Assembly: GCF_000758605.1 (NCBI RefSeq)
Contig: NZ_CP009282.1
Location: 5,580,001 to 5,644,000 of the forward strand
DNA from: Paenibacillus sp. FSL R5-0912
GTDB lineage: Bacteria > Bacillota > Bacilli > Paenibacillales > Paenibacillaceae
Direction: 5' to 3'
Length of the DNA stretch: 64,000 nucleotides
The notes beneath the pieces are model-generated. The model worked only from the letters and a program-made list of their open reading frames with translations, searched no databases and was not told where the DNA came from. Both the position numbers and the translations under genes were made by a program. Below are positions 43,223 to 52,961 of this stretch, piece after piece (within the stretch, counting starts at the first letter, position 1; each line of letters opens with the position of its first letter).

Positions 43223-44103
43223 TAAGATTCCACCTCCAGTTTCTTGAGCAGATAGGACTGAGTCAAGGCTATAATCGCTACGACGGCAAACAAGACCACG
43301 GCTTCTGCCTGGCCGACACCGTATTGATTGGACAGAAAGGCTTTTTGAACGATATGGTAGGTGGCAAGCTCGGTCGAATTGAACGGCCCGCCTTTGGTCA
43401 AGGCAAGGTTGATATCATACGTAAGGAAGGAGCGGGACAGTGAGATGAAGATACAGATGACGATCGCAGGAACCGTAAGTGGCAGAATGATTCTGCGGAT
43501 TACCGCATACCGCCCTGCTCCGTCGATACTGGCGGCCTCCAGAACATCACCCGGCACGCCTGTGAAGCCGGCAATGTAAATGATCATCAGATATCCGACG
43601 AGCTGCCAGGCTGTCGCAATGATCAGTGCCCAGAAGGCGGTCCCTGTGTCTGTAAGCCAGGAGGTCTGGAACAGATCCCAACCGTACTTATTGCCCAGGT
43701 AAGGCAACACCTGTGAGAACAAGGTCTGCCATAGATATCCGAGGACGATCCCGCCGACCAGATTGGGGGTGAAGAAGCCGGTGCGCAGCCATTGCTCCCC
43801 CTTCCCTCCCCGGGTCAGTGCCAGCGCAATGAAGAAGGCAAACACATTGGCAATCACCACGGTAAAGAATACATACTTAAGCGTGAACCACAATTGGCTG
43901 AGGAAGACTTTATCCCGGAACACTTCCAGATAGTTCCCGAAGCCGATTAGGCTGCTGTCCCCTGTACGGACATCCCAATTCGTAAAGGTCAAATATAAGC
44001 CGACGATGAACGGTATGATCACAACGGCGGTAAAGGCAAAGATGGAGGGACCTCCGAAGACTAAGAAGGTCCCCGTGTTCTTCAATGATAACTTTTTGTT
44101 CAT
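43222..44103 (-). CDS. Carbohydrate ABC transporter permease, MalF type
   Basis: A 293-residue permease of the CUT1 family, with six hydrophobic segments and the EAA loop VLEAASIDGAGRYAVIRRIILPLTVP. AAGGGGGC precedes the ATG. It follows the binding protein gene by 85 bases and is coupled to the MalG-type permease. Context points to sucrose or a related alpha-glucoside as substrate. Confidence 0.92.
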   Translation of the reverse strand: MNKKLSLKNTGTFLVFGGPSIFAFTAVVIIPFIVGLYLTFTNWDVRTGDSSLIGFGNYLEVFRDKVFLSQLWFTLKYVFFTVVIANVFAFFIALALTRGGKGEQWLRTGFFTPNLVGGIVLGYLWQTLFSQVLPYLGNKYGWDLFQTSWLTDTGTAFWALIIATAWQLVGYLMIIYIAGFTGVPGDVLEAASIDGAGRYAVIRRIILPLTVPAIVICIFISLSRSFLTYDINLALTKGGPFNSTELATYHIVQKAFLSNQYGVGQAEAVVLFAVVAIIALTQSYLLKKLEVES

Positions 44104-44188
44104 AGTGCTGCCCCCTTTCCTCCATAAAAGATGGGCTGGGGCGCCGCCCCAGTCCCATCCAATCTTTTATCATAAACCAGCGGCCTCT

Positions 44189-45547
44189 TTATTTCCCCGC
44201 ATAAGATTTCCAATAATCCTGAACTTCCTGCGCCAGTCCCTGGCGGTCAGTATTTCCTACCAGATACTTCTGCATCGCAGCGCCGGTCTTGGCCCAGTAA
44301 TCCTGCGGCAAGTAATTAATCACACCGATATTGATGATGTTCCCTTGCTCTACGTATTTGCTGACGGCATTGGACATGATGTTGGTGCTCTGTGCCTTAA
44401 GATCCTTATACGGCATGGACAGCCCCATATCGGTAATAATGGCCTTTTGCCCGTCCTCGCTGGTTACCATCCATTCGATGAACGCTTTGGCGGCTTCCTG
44501 CTGCTCAGGTGTGGACTTCGAGTCATCTATGGCGAATAGCTTAGGTTCGCTGTAAGCCACTTGAGCGTTGCCGAAGTCTTCAGGGTTATTGCTGATTGGC
44601 AACGGAAGGATGCCGAATTCCTCGTCGCGGCCTTCAAGCGGTCCAATGACCGCCCAGCTCCAGTCTCCCATGAAGTAGAAGGCCGCGTCCCCTTTGGCAA
44701 AATCCGCGCTGTCCCGGTTATAATCGGATACAAGCGGGTCGCTCTTACGGGCGTTGTACGTCTTCAGCAAGTCGAAGGTATCCATCAGACCGGTAAATTG
44801 CGGATTCTCGGTTAGATTGACCTGCCCGTTCTTCAGCTCTTCCACGAATTTACGGTTGTCCTCCACCTTCTGCGATTGTAAGGAATAGGTCAGTCCCAGA
44901 TAGTGGGCACCCAGCGACCAATCTGCTCCGTGGACCATCACCGGTGCCTTGCCTGCCGCTTCGATTTTCTTAAAGACCGCTTCCAGATCGTCGCGGGTCT
45001 TCACGGATGCAGGATCAAAGGTACCGCCAATGCCCTCCTCTACCGCACGTTTGTTGTACAGCAGGCCGTAGCCCTGGGCCGTCCATGGAATACCCAGGAA
45101 TTGTCCGTCCAGCAACGCTCCATCAATGGCTCCCGGATTTGTCAGCGCTTCATACTTCGCCTTATCCGGCTCCAAGTTCAGAAAATCGTCCTTATATTGA
45201 AGTATCGTTCCTGCATCAAGGTTAACAATCGTTGCCGGATTACCGGAAGCCAGCAGGGATTGGAACTTCTCAAGCTGTGCCCCTCCGATCGGCGTAGGAA
45301 TCAGTTCAATGGTTACCTTCGGATTCAGCTCGTGATACTTCTTAAACATCTCCTCAAACACTGTATTGACTTCTGCAGAGGTATTGAAGAATGTGAGCTT
45401 AACGTCTTTGGCGGCTGGCTGTGTCTGTGCTGCGCCTTCTTCCCCTTTGACAGCGCTGGTTCCTGAATTACCCTTGGAGCAACCGGCCAAGAGCCCCATA
45501 GCCACCGTTAGACCCATAACGCAGCTTGCAAGCTTTCTCAATTTCAA
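44189..45547 (-). CDS. Sugar-binding lipoprotein of the CUT1 transporter
   Basis: A 452-residue extracellular solute-binding protein of family 1. The signal ends in the lipobox LAGC near residue 22. KLTFFNTSAEVNTVFEEMFKKYHELNP, FLGIPWTAQGYGLLYNKR and GDAAFYFMGDWSWAVI are typical binding-protein landmarks. The start is a TTG with GGGGG 7 bases upstream; no ATG is suitably placed. It is the first gene of the sugar cluster and has two operator-like palindromes 58-97 bases before its start. Confidence 0.92.
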   Translation of the reverse strand: MKLRKLASCVMGLTVAMGLLAGCSKGNSGTSAVKGEEGAAQTQPAAKDVKLTFFNTSAEVNTVFEEMFKKYHELNPKVTIELIPTPIGGAQLEKFQSLLASGNPATIVNLDAGTILQYKDDFLNLEPDKAKYEALTNPGAIDGALLDGQFLGIPWTAQGYGLLYNKRAVEEGIGGTFDPASVKTRDDLEAVFKKIEAAGKAPVMVHGADWSLGAHYLGLTYSLQSQKVEDNRKFVEELKNGQVNLTENPQFTGLMDTFDLLKTYNARKSDPLVSDYNRDSADFAKGDAAFYFMGDWSWAVIGPLEGRDEEFGILPLPISNNPEDFGNAQVAYSEPKLFAIDDSKSTPEQQEAAKAFIEWMVTSEDGQKAIITDMGLSMPYKDLKAQSTNIMSNAVSKYVEQGNIINIGVINYLPQDYWAKTGAAMQKYLVGNTDRQGLAQEVQDYWKSYAGK

Positions 45548-45604
45548 ATGAATTCCCCCTTACCAATAATGGTTTGAATGCGCATTCATTTCGGATGCAA
45601 CTTT

Positions 45605-45644
45605 ATGATAACCGGTTAACATATTTATGTCAATCGGTTATCAT
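45605..45644. promoter_or_regulatory. Two LacI-type operator candidates before the sugar-binding protein gene
   Basis: ATGATAACCGGTTAACAT (45605-45622) is an 18-bp palindrome with one mismatched pair. ATGTCAATCGGTTATCAT (45627-45644) is a weaker copy. Their CG centres are 22 bases apart, two turns of the helix, so two dimers could bind one face. The first shares its AACCGGTT core with 41253-41270. Confidence 0.68.
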
Positions 45645-45703
45645 ATTTAAATTTAATCTATTACAAAGGATTACAAATATGGTGTGGGCTGTTGTTTTTA
45701 AAA

Positions 45704-45729
45704 GAAAAAATCACCCTGCGGGGTGATTG
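45704..45729 (-). terminator. Rho-independent terminator of the LplB-to-YesN operon
   Basis: On the minus strand, AATCACCCCGCAGGGTGATT folds into a short tight hairpin followed by six T. It lies downstream of the response regulator ending at 45945. Confidence 0.85.
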
Positions 45730-45944
45730 AGGTAAGGACTTATGCGGCGCGTGCAGCTTATAAGACGAAGTGCATTTATCCATCTGCTGTTTACGATTAC
45801 TTTGTATTTCATTTATTCACATTGTTCTCTAGCTGGCTCTGGACAACTTGGGTCGCCAAATTTTGACCCATCCCTCTGCAAGTAGAAACGGCACCCGGTG
45901 AATTCAAGTGCTTCAGCTTTTGCCGGCTTCTTTCATCCATACAA

Positions 45945-47552
45945 TCACAGCTTCCCCCGGTAATCCTGGGGCGTCATGCCGAATTGTTCTTTGAACACTT
46001 TAATGAAATATTGGCTGTTGGCATAGCCGAGCTGCTCGGAGATTTCATAGATTTTCATATCGGAATTGCGGAGACATGCTACGGCCTGCTCCATCTTCAT
46101 GTTCAGAATATACTCGCTGATGCTGATTCCGCTGACCTGCTTGAACAGTCTGGAGACATAAGCCGGATGAAGCGAGACGGCGTCCGCTACGAACTGCTGG
46201 CTGGCTTCTGCCAGATTGGCGGCAATGCAGCTCTGCATCTCTTTGATAATGCCCAGCCGGTTATTCTGGGTATCCCGTTCCAGCTTGACCTGCAGGGTAT
46301 CCACCAGCGTTTCGCCCCAGCTGATCAGCTGGGATACGGAGCGGAAGAGTGTTTTATCCAGAAGCTCCCGTCCAACCAGGTCTGACAGCAGGGAATGATT
46401 CTTATGGGCAATATAATGAAAAGAGCCCAAGATCATACTGCGGATCTCCTCAATATACTCTTCATTATAGGCCGGCAGATTATTGCTGAGCTCCTTCATC
46501 TGCTGCAGTCTTTCTTTGTAGCCTTGCCACTGGCCGGTCTCCAGCAGATGCATCAGCGTCGGAGAAGCATATAAGTCCTTAAGCGGCTGTACCGGCGAGC
46601 TCCTCTGCTTATCCGTCAAGGAGATGAAATATCCCTTGTCATTCCCCACCTGCTGTCTCAGCGCCGACTGGGAATCCTCGTACATGGAGCGTATATCCAG
46701 CGGAAATCCCCCCGGGTAAGACAGAATGACCGAGATCCCGCCATTCAGATATTCGTTCACACTGCTATGCAGCTGATGGGTGTTATGGGTTAGCTGCTTC
46801 AATATTTTGTCCGCGTCCATAGCTTCCTCATCATTGCTCTTCACAAGAAGCACCAGATTCTCGTATGTATCCCGGCAGTGCCACACCTCAAAGCCTGCAC
46901 CCAGCAGTTCACAAGCGATATTGGTAACCGCATATTCAAAGAGCAGCTGGCTATCCAGCCCGAAGTTCGTGAAATGCTCCTCCAGGCGAATCAGGATCAG
47001 GAAGATCCGGTCTTTCTCCTGAAAATTCAATTGATATCCGCTCAGCTTCTCCTTCAGCCGTTGCTCTGGATAAGCTTTGCCCTGAATCAGCTCGGCCAGC
47101 AGCTTGTCCCGTAGTGCCGGAAGATGCTCCCGGAAGGCCAGCATCGCCTGCTCATAGGACGCCGTTGTGTCAATCTCCTTCTGAATGATCTTAATCGTGC
47201 TCTCCAGTGCAGCACGCAGCTTATGATGATCGAGCGGCTTGACCAGGTACTCCACCACCCCGTATTGAAGGGCTTCCCGGGCATATTCAAACTCGGCATA
47301 GCCGGTAAGCAGAATACACTTGACTCTCCGGTGGGTCCACCGCATCTGCTTCACCAGCTCAAGCCCGTTCATTCCGGGCATCGCAATGTCGGTAATGACA
47401 ATATCAATCGGGTATTGCAGAGCGATCTGCATGGCTTGGGCGCCTGAGTAGGCTTTGTATACTTTTTCAATCCCGAAATCCTGCCATGGAAAAGCAAGCT
47501 CCAGGTCATCTACGACATATTGTTCATCATCTACCAGCAGAATTTGCAGAAT
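45945..47552 (-). CDS. YesN-type response regulator with AraC domain, apparent ATT start
   Basis: A 535-residue regulator. The receiver domain starts LQILLVDDEQYVVDDLEL with phospho-acceptor Asp55 (VITDIAMPG) and EYLVKP. A long linker leads to a C-terminal AraC domain (FVADAVSLHPAYVSRLFKQVSGISISEYIL, IYEISEQLGYANSQYFIKVFKEQFGMTPQDYR). The family normally begins right at this strand, and a strong AAGGAGGG lies 8-9 bases before an ATT codon at 47552, with no ATG, GTG or TTG in place. Alternatives are the CTG directly after it or a TTG at 47573 without a site. It overlaps the kinase gene by 26 bases and probably controls the LplB-LplC-binding-protein operon it belongs to. Confidence 0.85.
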   Translation of the reverse strand: MLQILLVDDEQYVVDDLELAFPWQDFGIEKVYKAYSGAQAMQIALQYPIDIVITDIAMPGMNGLELVKQMRWTHRRVKCILLTGYAEFEYAREALQYGVVEYLVKPLDHHKLRAALESTIKIIQKEIDTTASYEQAMLAFREHLPALRDKLLAELIQGKAYPEQRLKEKLSGYQLNFQEKDRIFLILIRLEEHFTNFGLDSQLLFEYAVTNIACELLGAGFEVWHCRDTYENLVLLVKSNDEEAMDADKILKQLTHNTHQLHSSVNEYLNGGISVILSYPGGFPLDIRSMYEDSQSALRQQVGNDKGYFISLTDKQRSSPVQPLKDLYASPTLMHLLETGQWQGYKERLQQMKELSNNLPAYNEEYIEEIRSMILGSFHYIAHKNHSLLSDLVGRELLDKTLFRSVSQLISWGETLVDTLQVKLERDTQNNRLGIIKEMQSCIAANLAEASQQFVADAVSLHPAYVSRLFKQVSGISISEYILNMKMEQAVACLRNSDMKIYEISEQLGYANSQYFIKVFKEQFGMTPQDYRGKL

Positions 47553-49239
47553 GCGCTTCTCCCTCCTTATCAATCCGTATCCGGTAACTGGTGCCTTCGG
47601 ACAGCGCAGAGTCCACGGATAACCCGGAGTCCTTGCCAAAATATAAGCGCAGCCGCTGATTCACGTTCCTCAGTCCGGTTCCCAGCATTTTATTGTTCAT
47701 TAGATTGTCGTCGATATGGCGGCGGACTGTGCCGAGCCTGTCCTCGCTCATGCCGATTCCGTTATCCTTCACGGTAATCAGAAGATACGAATCCACTTCT
47801 TCCGCAGTAATCGAGATAATTCCGGGACTTAAATTCGGTTCAATTCCATGCTTAATACAATTCTCAACAAGCGGCTGCAGAATCATCCGGGGCAGACGGT
47901 ATTTCCCCGCCTCTGCCGTGACACTGAACTCAAAGGCAATCTCTTTTTTGCGCAGATGGACCATATGAAGGTAATGCTCTACAAATTCCAGCTCATCCTG
48001 AAGGGTTGAGTCCAGCTGTTCAATCTTGTGAATATACCGGCAGTACGAGGCCAGATGAAGCGTCATCGCAGTAACCGCCTGATGGTCTTCAATGCTGGCT
48101 TTGCTCTGTATGAAATTCAGGCAGTTATAGAGAAAATGCGGGTTGATCTGCGCCTGATACTGCTTCAGCTTCGCTTCCTTGACTTCAATCTCCCCTACCA
48201 AGACCTGCTCTATCAGAATTTGGGTATTCTCCGCCATCCGGTTGAAGGAATTGCCCAGCACCCTGAACTCATTGACCTGCAGATCAACGGCGCGGCTGGA
48301 GAAGTCGCCCCTGTCGAATCTGTCAATGGCCTTGCGTAGCGTAATCACGGGCTTCTGCACCTGCCTGCGAAGCAGGAGCGTGTAGAACATAATACCCACA
48401 AGCACAATCAGCACCGCATAGAGGAACAGCCTGTTGTTGCGGTTGATCGGCTCAATATACTGTCGTTTGGGATAGGCGTCAATGAAATATAGATCCAGCA
48501 TGTCCGACTTCATGTAATTGATCAAGTACTCTGCATGATGCTCATCCGCTGAAATCGTGCCGCTATTCCCGGTGATCCGGGGGATCATAGACTGCAGTAA
48601 CTCCTCGGGAAACACTGCACCGGTCTGAATGAACGCCTGCTGAGAGGCATCATATAGGATCGGCATCCCCGACACATATTGCTCCATCATTTTCACAAGA
48701 TTATCCAGAGAAATCCGCACTTCAATTAACAGCGAGCTGATATGACTGCGCATGATATTGGAGTAATACCCCTTACCCTCCTTATCCATATGCAGAGTCC
48801 AGCGGTTGTAGGTTTGCTCCGGAGGGGCAAAGGAGCTGAAGGAAAACGACGAGTCCGAGGATACCGTCTCCTTCTCATCTTCATAATACAGGATAACCGT
48901 GTTCTTCCAGGTGGTGGAAGCCGTGTTCAAAGCCAGCTTATCAATGATGGTCAGCTTCATCTCATATTTGGAATACTGATCCCCGAACTTCAGAATATAC
49001 GGATAACCCCGCACGGACTGATCCTGCGACAACGTAATTGTGTTGGCCAGCACCTGTTCAAACTGCGTGGATAGCTGGGAGGTCATGAATTCAACCTCAT
49101 ACATTTTATTCTTCCTCAGCTCACTCTGAATGTCCTTAACGTTCAATCTGTATATGATCCAAAAAGCCCCAACGATGATCAGGAGCATCAGCATCAGGAC
49201 AAACGACAGCCACTGAAAGATAGACAGACGATATTTCAC
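47527..49239 (-). CDS. YesM-type sensor histidine kinase
   Basis: A 570-residue kinase. The first transmembrane helix is at about residues 8-35, the extracellular domain runs to about 280, and the second helix (LFLYAVLIVLVGIMFYTLLL) is followed by HAMP and a LytS/YesM-type kinase domain with YQAQINPHFLYNCLNFIQ holding the phospho-acceptor His. VENCIKHGIEP and VKDNGIGM mark the ATPase. The frame is open upstream, but GGAGG lies 7 bases before the GTG at 49239, and the sequence before it is not family-like. It lies behind the binding-protein terminator hairpin and in front of the response regulator. Confidence 0.92.
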   Translation of the reverse strand: MKYRLSIFQWLSFVLMLMLLIIVGAFWIIYRLNVKDIQSELRKNKMYEVEFMTSQLSTQFEQVLANTITLSQDQSVRGYPYILKFGDQYSKYEMKLTIIDKLALNTASTTWKNTVILYYEDEKETVSSDSSFSFSSFAPPEQTYNRWTLHMDKEGKGYYSNIMRSHISSLLIEVRISLDNLVKMMEQYVSGMPILYDASQQAFIQTGAVFPEELLQSMIPRITGNSGTISADEHHAEYLINYMKSDMLDLYFIDAYPKRQYIEPINRNNRLFLYAVLIVLVGIMFYTLLLRRQVQKPVITLRKAIDRFDRGDFSSRAVDLQVNEFRVLGNSFNRMAENTQILIEQVLVGEIEVKEAKLKQYQAQINPHFLYNCLNFIQSKASIEDHQAVTAMTLHLASYCRYIHKIEQLDSTLQDELEFVEHYLHMVHLRKKEIAFEFSVTAEAGKYRLPRMILQPLVENCIKHGIEPNLSPGIISITAEEVDSYLLITVKDNGIGMSEDRLGTVRRHIDDNLMNNKMLGTGLRNVNQRLRLYFGKDSGLSVDSALSEGTSYRIRIDKEGEAHSANSAGR

Positions 49240-49257
49240 CTTGGCTCCTCCGAATGA

Positions 49258-49282
49258 AAGGACGGCCTTAGGGGCCGCCCTT
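49258..49282 (-). terminator. Hairpin between the binding-protein gene and the kinase
   Basis: On the minus strand, AAGGGCGGCC and GGCCGTCCTT pair over 10 bp with one mismatch around five bases, followed by TCATT. The weak T-run suggests partial termination, which would lower kinase/regulator expression relative to the binding protein. Confidence 0.7.
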
Positions 49283-49295
49283 GTCTCCTGTTTCT

Positions 49296-51002
49296 TTATT
49301 TCTGAATGGATTGATACCATTCATTGACCTCTTTGGTCACTTTATCGCCGCCCGTTGTTGTCCATTTCTCTACAAAGGTATCGAATTCATCCACCGGCGC
49401 TTTGTCATAAATAATCTTGTTCAGAATTTCTTTCTCCAGCTTCTCCAGCATATCGCCACGGGACAGCTGGGTTTCAGTAGGCGTACCCGTGAACATCTCC
49501 GGCATTACGCTGTCTTTTTGGTCGATGATGATTTTGGCCGCTTTGATCTGTTCAGGAATCCGCTCAGACAGATTCTTCTCATATTGGTTCGACGGCTCTG
49601 CACCTTCTGCCAGCTTAGCCAGCGTATTCATCATCAGGTTCGGAATAATGGCTCCGTCGTAGGTTAAGGTATAGCGGATCGCATCCACCCAGCCACCTGG
49701 AATCTTATCGCTGTCCTGCTCTTTTAGAATGGTTCCGTCTGGAGCAATATCATAGTCATAGCCTTTGGCGAAGCCATTGACGAAGGTCGTGCTGTCCGGA
49801 TTCGCCCAGTTGTCAAACAGATAATTCTGATAGACGAAGAAGGCATCCTTATGCTCCATATCCTTGTTGATGAGAACGGCCCCGGAGGCAATCTTCGTGC
49901 CGTGTCTGCCTACCTTGCCATCAGGTCCTGCCGGAAGCGGATAAGCCTTGAACTCGGCATCCGGAACGTTCTTCTGCAGATCCGGGAGCGGCCAGCCGGT
50001 CATCCAGTAAGGGCCGACAATAATGCCGGACTTGCCTGCTGTGAAGGCTTCAGTTGCTTTGGCTTCATCATACAGGCCGGATTCGGAGGAGATATATCCT
50101 TCCTTCATCCACTTCTGCATCGTCGCCAGCCCTTGCTTCATCTCCGGCTGGACAGAACCGTAAGCGAGCTGGTTATCAGCCGTCTTGTTCCACTGGTTAG
50201 GCATGGCGCCGAACATTCCAAAGACCCAGCCGGCTTCAGACATCCAGGTATTCAGGTTATTCTTAAATCCTACAGATAGCCCTGTAGTATCCTTCTTTCC
50301 GTTGCCGTCCGGATCTTGATTCGTGAAGGCATCCAGCACAGTCTCCAGCTCCGCGAGGGTAGACGGCGCCTTGAGATTCAGCTTCTTCAGCCAATCCTCT
50401 CTGATATACATGACAGGATCATTATTATAGGCATTCTCCAGAATCGGAATCCCCATACGTTTACCGTCTCTCATGTACGGATTCCATACGCTTGGCTCCT
50501 CTGCCATCGCTTGTTTGTAGATATCGGAGGCATATTTGTCGAATAATTCGCCGGCATCCGTGAACTGGCCGCTGTCAATCAGATCGGATATAAGCGATGG
50601 ACTACCCCGGAAAGAGATAATGTCCGGCATTTTCTCCCCAGATGTAAGCATCAGACGCAGCTTGGTTTCATAGGCGTTATTCTGGTCACTGACGGTCCAG
50701 AGATACTTGATGTCGATTCCCATTGTATCCTTTGCCCATTTGGTGTGCACGTTATTTTCAATATTTTCGCCATTTTTGAATTTCAGGCTGCTCGCAATGG
50801 GAAATACAGTCGTGATGGTCACGGGCGTTGTATATTTACCATTCTCAAAGGGAGCTGAATACATGGAGTCTTCACTAGCTGCCGGCTCGTTGTCTCCTTC
50901 TGCCTTCTCCTTATTGGTGTTGCCGCCGCATCCCGCTAGCAGACTCGCGAGCATGGCTGTAGATAACACCGCCATAGCAGAGAATTTCATTTTCTTTATC
51001 AT
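49296..51002 (-). CDS. Sugar-binding lipoprotein (LplA-like)
   Basis: A 568-residue extracellular binding protein. The lipoprotein signal ends in LAGC near residue 25, followed by a Glu/Ala/Ser linker. The body has the LplA-type pattern with a calcium-site-like DPDGNGKKD segment and VMYIREDWLKKLNLKAPSTLAELETVLDAFTNQ. It is third in an operon after LplB- and LplC-type permeases and before the YesM/YesN pair. The ligand is not determined; related proteins bind rhamnogalacturonan or other plant oligosaccharides. Confidence 0.92.
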   Translation of the reverse strand: MIKKMKFSAMAVLSTAMLASLLAGCGGNTNKEKAEGDNEPAASEDSMYSAPFENGKYTTPVTITTVFPIASSLKFKNGENIENNVHTKWAKDTMGIDIKYLWTVSDQNNAYETKLRLMLTSGEKMPDIISFRGSPSLISDLIDSGQFTDAGELFDKYASDIYKQAMAEEPSVWNPYMRDGKRMGIPILENAYNNDPVMYIREDWLKKLNLKAPSTLAELETVLDAFTNQDPDGNGKKDTTGLSVGFKNNLNTWMSEAGWVFGMFGAMPNQWNKTADNQLAYGSVQPEMKQGLATMQKWMKEGYISSESGLYDEAKATEAFTAGKSGIIVGPYWMTGWPLPDLQKNVPDAEFKAYPLPAGPDGKVGRHGTKIASGAVLINKDMEHKDAFFVYQNYLFDNWANPDSTTFVNGFAKGYDYDIAPDGTILKEQDSDKIPGGWVDAIRYTLTYDGAIIPNLMMNTLAKLAEGAEPSNQYEKNLSERIPEQIKAAKIIIDQKDSVMPEMFTGTPTETQLSRGDMLEKLEKEILNKIIYDKAPVDEFDTFVEKWTTTGGDKVTKEVNEWYQSIQK

Positions 51003-51095
51003 TAATCTTGCACCCCTTTAATCAAATTTTAGCAAAAGTTATGGATGAGTACATCTTTTTTAGCGTTTGCATCACCCCCTTTATAGGAAAGGCAG

Positions 51096-51974
51096 CTATT
51101 CCTTAACCGCCCCGAGGACAATTCCTTTCACAAAAAAACGCTGCAGGAATGGGTAGACGATGAGGATCGGTGCCATTCCGATGAAGATTTGGGCTGCTTT
51201 GACTGTTCTTTGCGAGATATTCTCAAGATCCTCCGGACGTACCGTCACCTTACTGAAGTCCTGCTGGACAATGACCGTCTGCAGGAAGGTGGCCAGCGGA
51301 TAGTTCCGGTGATTGGTCATATAGAGCAAACCGTCGAACCAGGAATTCCAATGCCCCACAATCGTAAACAGGGATAAGGTCGCAATCGCCGGCATGGAGA
51401 CCGGGAGATACACGCTGAACAATGTTCTGAAATGACCGGCTCCGTCAATAAAGGCTGCTTCCTCCATCTCTTTGGGGACCGCTCTGAAGAAGTTAAGCAG
51501 CAGGATGATGTTCCATACCGAGACGGCTCCGGGCAGAATCAGCACCCATAACGTATTCATCAAATGCAGCTTCTGAATCAGAATGTACATCGGAACCAGA
51601 CCGCCGCTGAACAGCATGGTGAACACCAGCAGCCAGATATACAGATTCCGGCGTCTGAACCGTGCATTCTCTTTGGATAGCGCATAGGCGGCCAGAATAA
51701 CTACTCCCATGCTGAATGCGGTTCCCAGCACCGTCCGCTGCAGCGTCACCCATATGGAACGGGTGAAATTCTCATTGGCTATGGTCTTCGTGTAGGCATC
51801 CACGGTGAAATCTATCGGCCACAGACCTACCAGATTGGCATTGGCTGCCGCCTTTCCGCTGAAGGATACAGCAAGGACATGAATGAGCGGAATAACACAC
51901 AAGACCGAAATCGCAATCATCAGGATATAGTTGAACACGGTGAAGATACGGTATGGTTTTGTCTTATGATACAT
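51096..51974 (-). CDS. Carbohydrate ABC transporter permease, LplC/YtcP type
   Basis: A 292-residue permease with six hydrophobic segments. The EAA loop is EEAAFIDGAGHFRTLFSVYLPVSMP, and the C-terminus ends FVKGIVLGAVKE. A GGAGG site lies 10 bases before the ATG. It is 18 bases behind the LplB-type partner. Confidence 0.92.
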   Translation of the reverse strand: MYHKTKPYRIFTVFNYILMIAISVLCVIPLIHVLAVSFSGKAAANANLVGLWPIDFTVDAYTKTIANENFTRSIWVTLQRTVLGTAFSMGVVILAAYALSKENARFRRRNLYIWLLVFTMLFSGGLVPMYILIQKLHLMNTLWVLILPGAVSVWNIILLLNFFRAVPKEMEEAAFIDGAGHFRTLFSVYLPVSMPAIATLSLFTIVGHWNSWFDGLLYMTNHRNYPLATFLQTVIVQQDFSKVTVRPEDLENISQRTVKAAQIFIGMAPILIVYPFLQRFFVKGIVLGAVKE

Positions 51975-51992
51975 GCCACGTTGGCCTCCATT

Positions 51993-52961
51993 CTAGAAAA
52001 TACGGTAGTTAGCAAATTTATACGAAATGCGGTAAGCTGACACGATCAGGACAAAGCTGACAACCGATTTGAACAGTCCGACCGCTGTGGAGAAGCTGAA
52101 CTTACCGTCGACAATTCCCAGTCTGTAGACAAACGTATCAATGATATCGCCTTTGTCAAACACAAGCGCATTATACAGGTTGAAGATCTGATCAAACCCT
52201 CCGTTGAGAACGTTTCCAAGTGCGAGCGTTCCAACAACGATCGTGATCGGCAGCATGGCCGGCATCGTAATCGCACGCGTCTGCTGCCAACGCCCCGCTC
52301 CGTCCACTTCAGCGGCTTCATACAGAGCCGGATTGATTCCGGCCAAGGAGGCCAGGAATACGATGGTATTGAAGCCGAACTCTTTCCATACATCACTTAC
52401 GACAACGACAAATCTGAACCAATTCCCGTCGCCCAGGAAAAATATCGGTTTGATTCCGAAGACACTCACCAGCACCTGATTGATGAGGCCTCCGTCTCTC
52501 GCCAGCAGGTCGGACAGGATACCGCCCAGTATGACCCATGATAGAAAGTGAGGCATATAGACTATGGTCTGCACCATTTTCTTAAATGCCATTTTCCTAA
52601 CTTCATTAAGCAGCAGCGCGAACAGGAACGGAACGATCAGGCCGGCAATCATCTTCAGACCGGCAATAATCAGCGTGTTCCAGATCACCTGAACGTTCTC
52701 GGGAATGCTGAACAGATACTCGAAATGCTCCAGCCCCACCCATTTGGAGGCATTGAATCCTAATCCCGGCTTGTAATTCTTGAAGGCAATGGCAAGGCCG
52801 GTCATAGGAATATAAGCAAAGATCAGGGTTAAGATCAACGCTGGCATGACCATCAGATCAAGACTAAGGCTTGTTCTCCATTTTGATTTCTTCCGGGGAC
52901 TCCCCGCACTCACATCCAGTTTCTCGCCTTTCACGCTGGCAGGCGTAACCAAGTTTTTCAT
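51993..52961 (-). CDS. Carbohydrate ABC transporter permease, LplB type
   Basis: A 322-residue permease with a ~30-residue charged N-terminal tail, then six helices. LILTLIFAYIPMTGLAIAFKNYKPGLG and the EAA loop YEAAEVDGAGRWQQTRAITMPAMLP are characteristic. AAAGGGGAG lies 7 bases before the ATG. It is the first gene of a five-gene operon (LplB, LplC, binding protein, YesM, YesN). Confidence 0.92.
   Translation of the reverse strand: MKNLVTPASVKGEKLDVSAGSPRKKSKWRTSLSLDLMVMPALILTLIFAYIPMTGLAIAFKNYKPGLGFNASKWVGLEHFEYLFSIPENVQVIWNTLIIAGLKMIAGLIVPFLFALLLNEVRKMAFKKMVQTIVYMPHFLSWVILGGILSDLLARDGGLINQVLVSVFGIKPIFFLGDGNWFRFVVVVSDVWKEFGFNTIVFLASLAGINPALYEAAEVDGAGRWQQTRAITMPAMLPITIVVGTLALGNVLNGGFDQIFNLYNALVFDKGDIIDTFVYRLGIVDGKFSFSTAVGLFKSVVSFVLIVSAYRISYKFANYRIF

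Larger units (their letters stand above)
45548..45944. other. Intergenic region: promoter, operators and terminator, no gene
   Basis: About 397 bases. It contains two LacI-type sites (45605-45644), a terminator for the upstream regulator operon (45704-45729), and a small TGGGTC/GACCCA hairpin at 45849-45870. No coding region was seen. Confidence 0.6.

Noticed and set aside
45605-45622. CcpA catabolite (cre) site
   Set aside because: The arms TG and CA are five bases from the central CG, whereas cre has four. The site fits the local LacI paralogues better.
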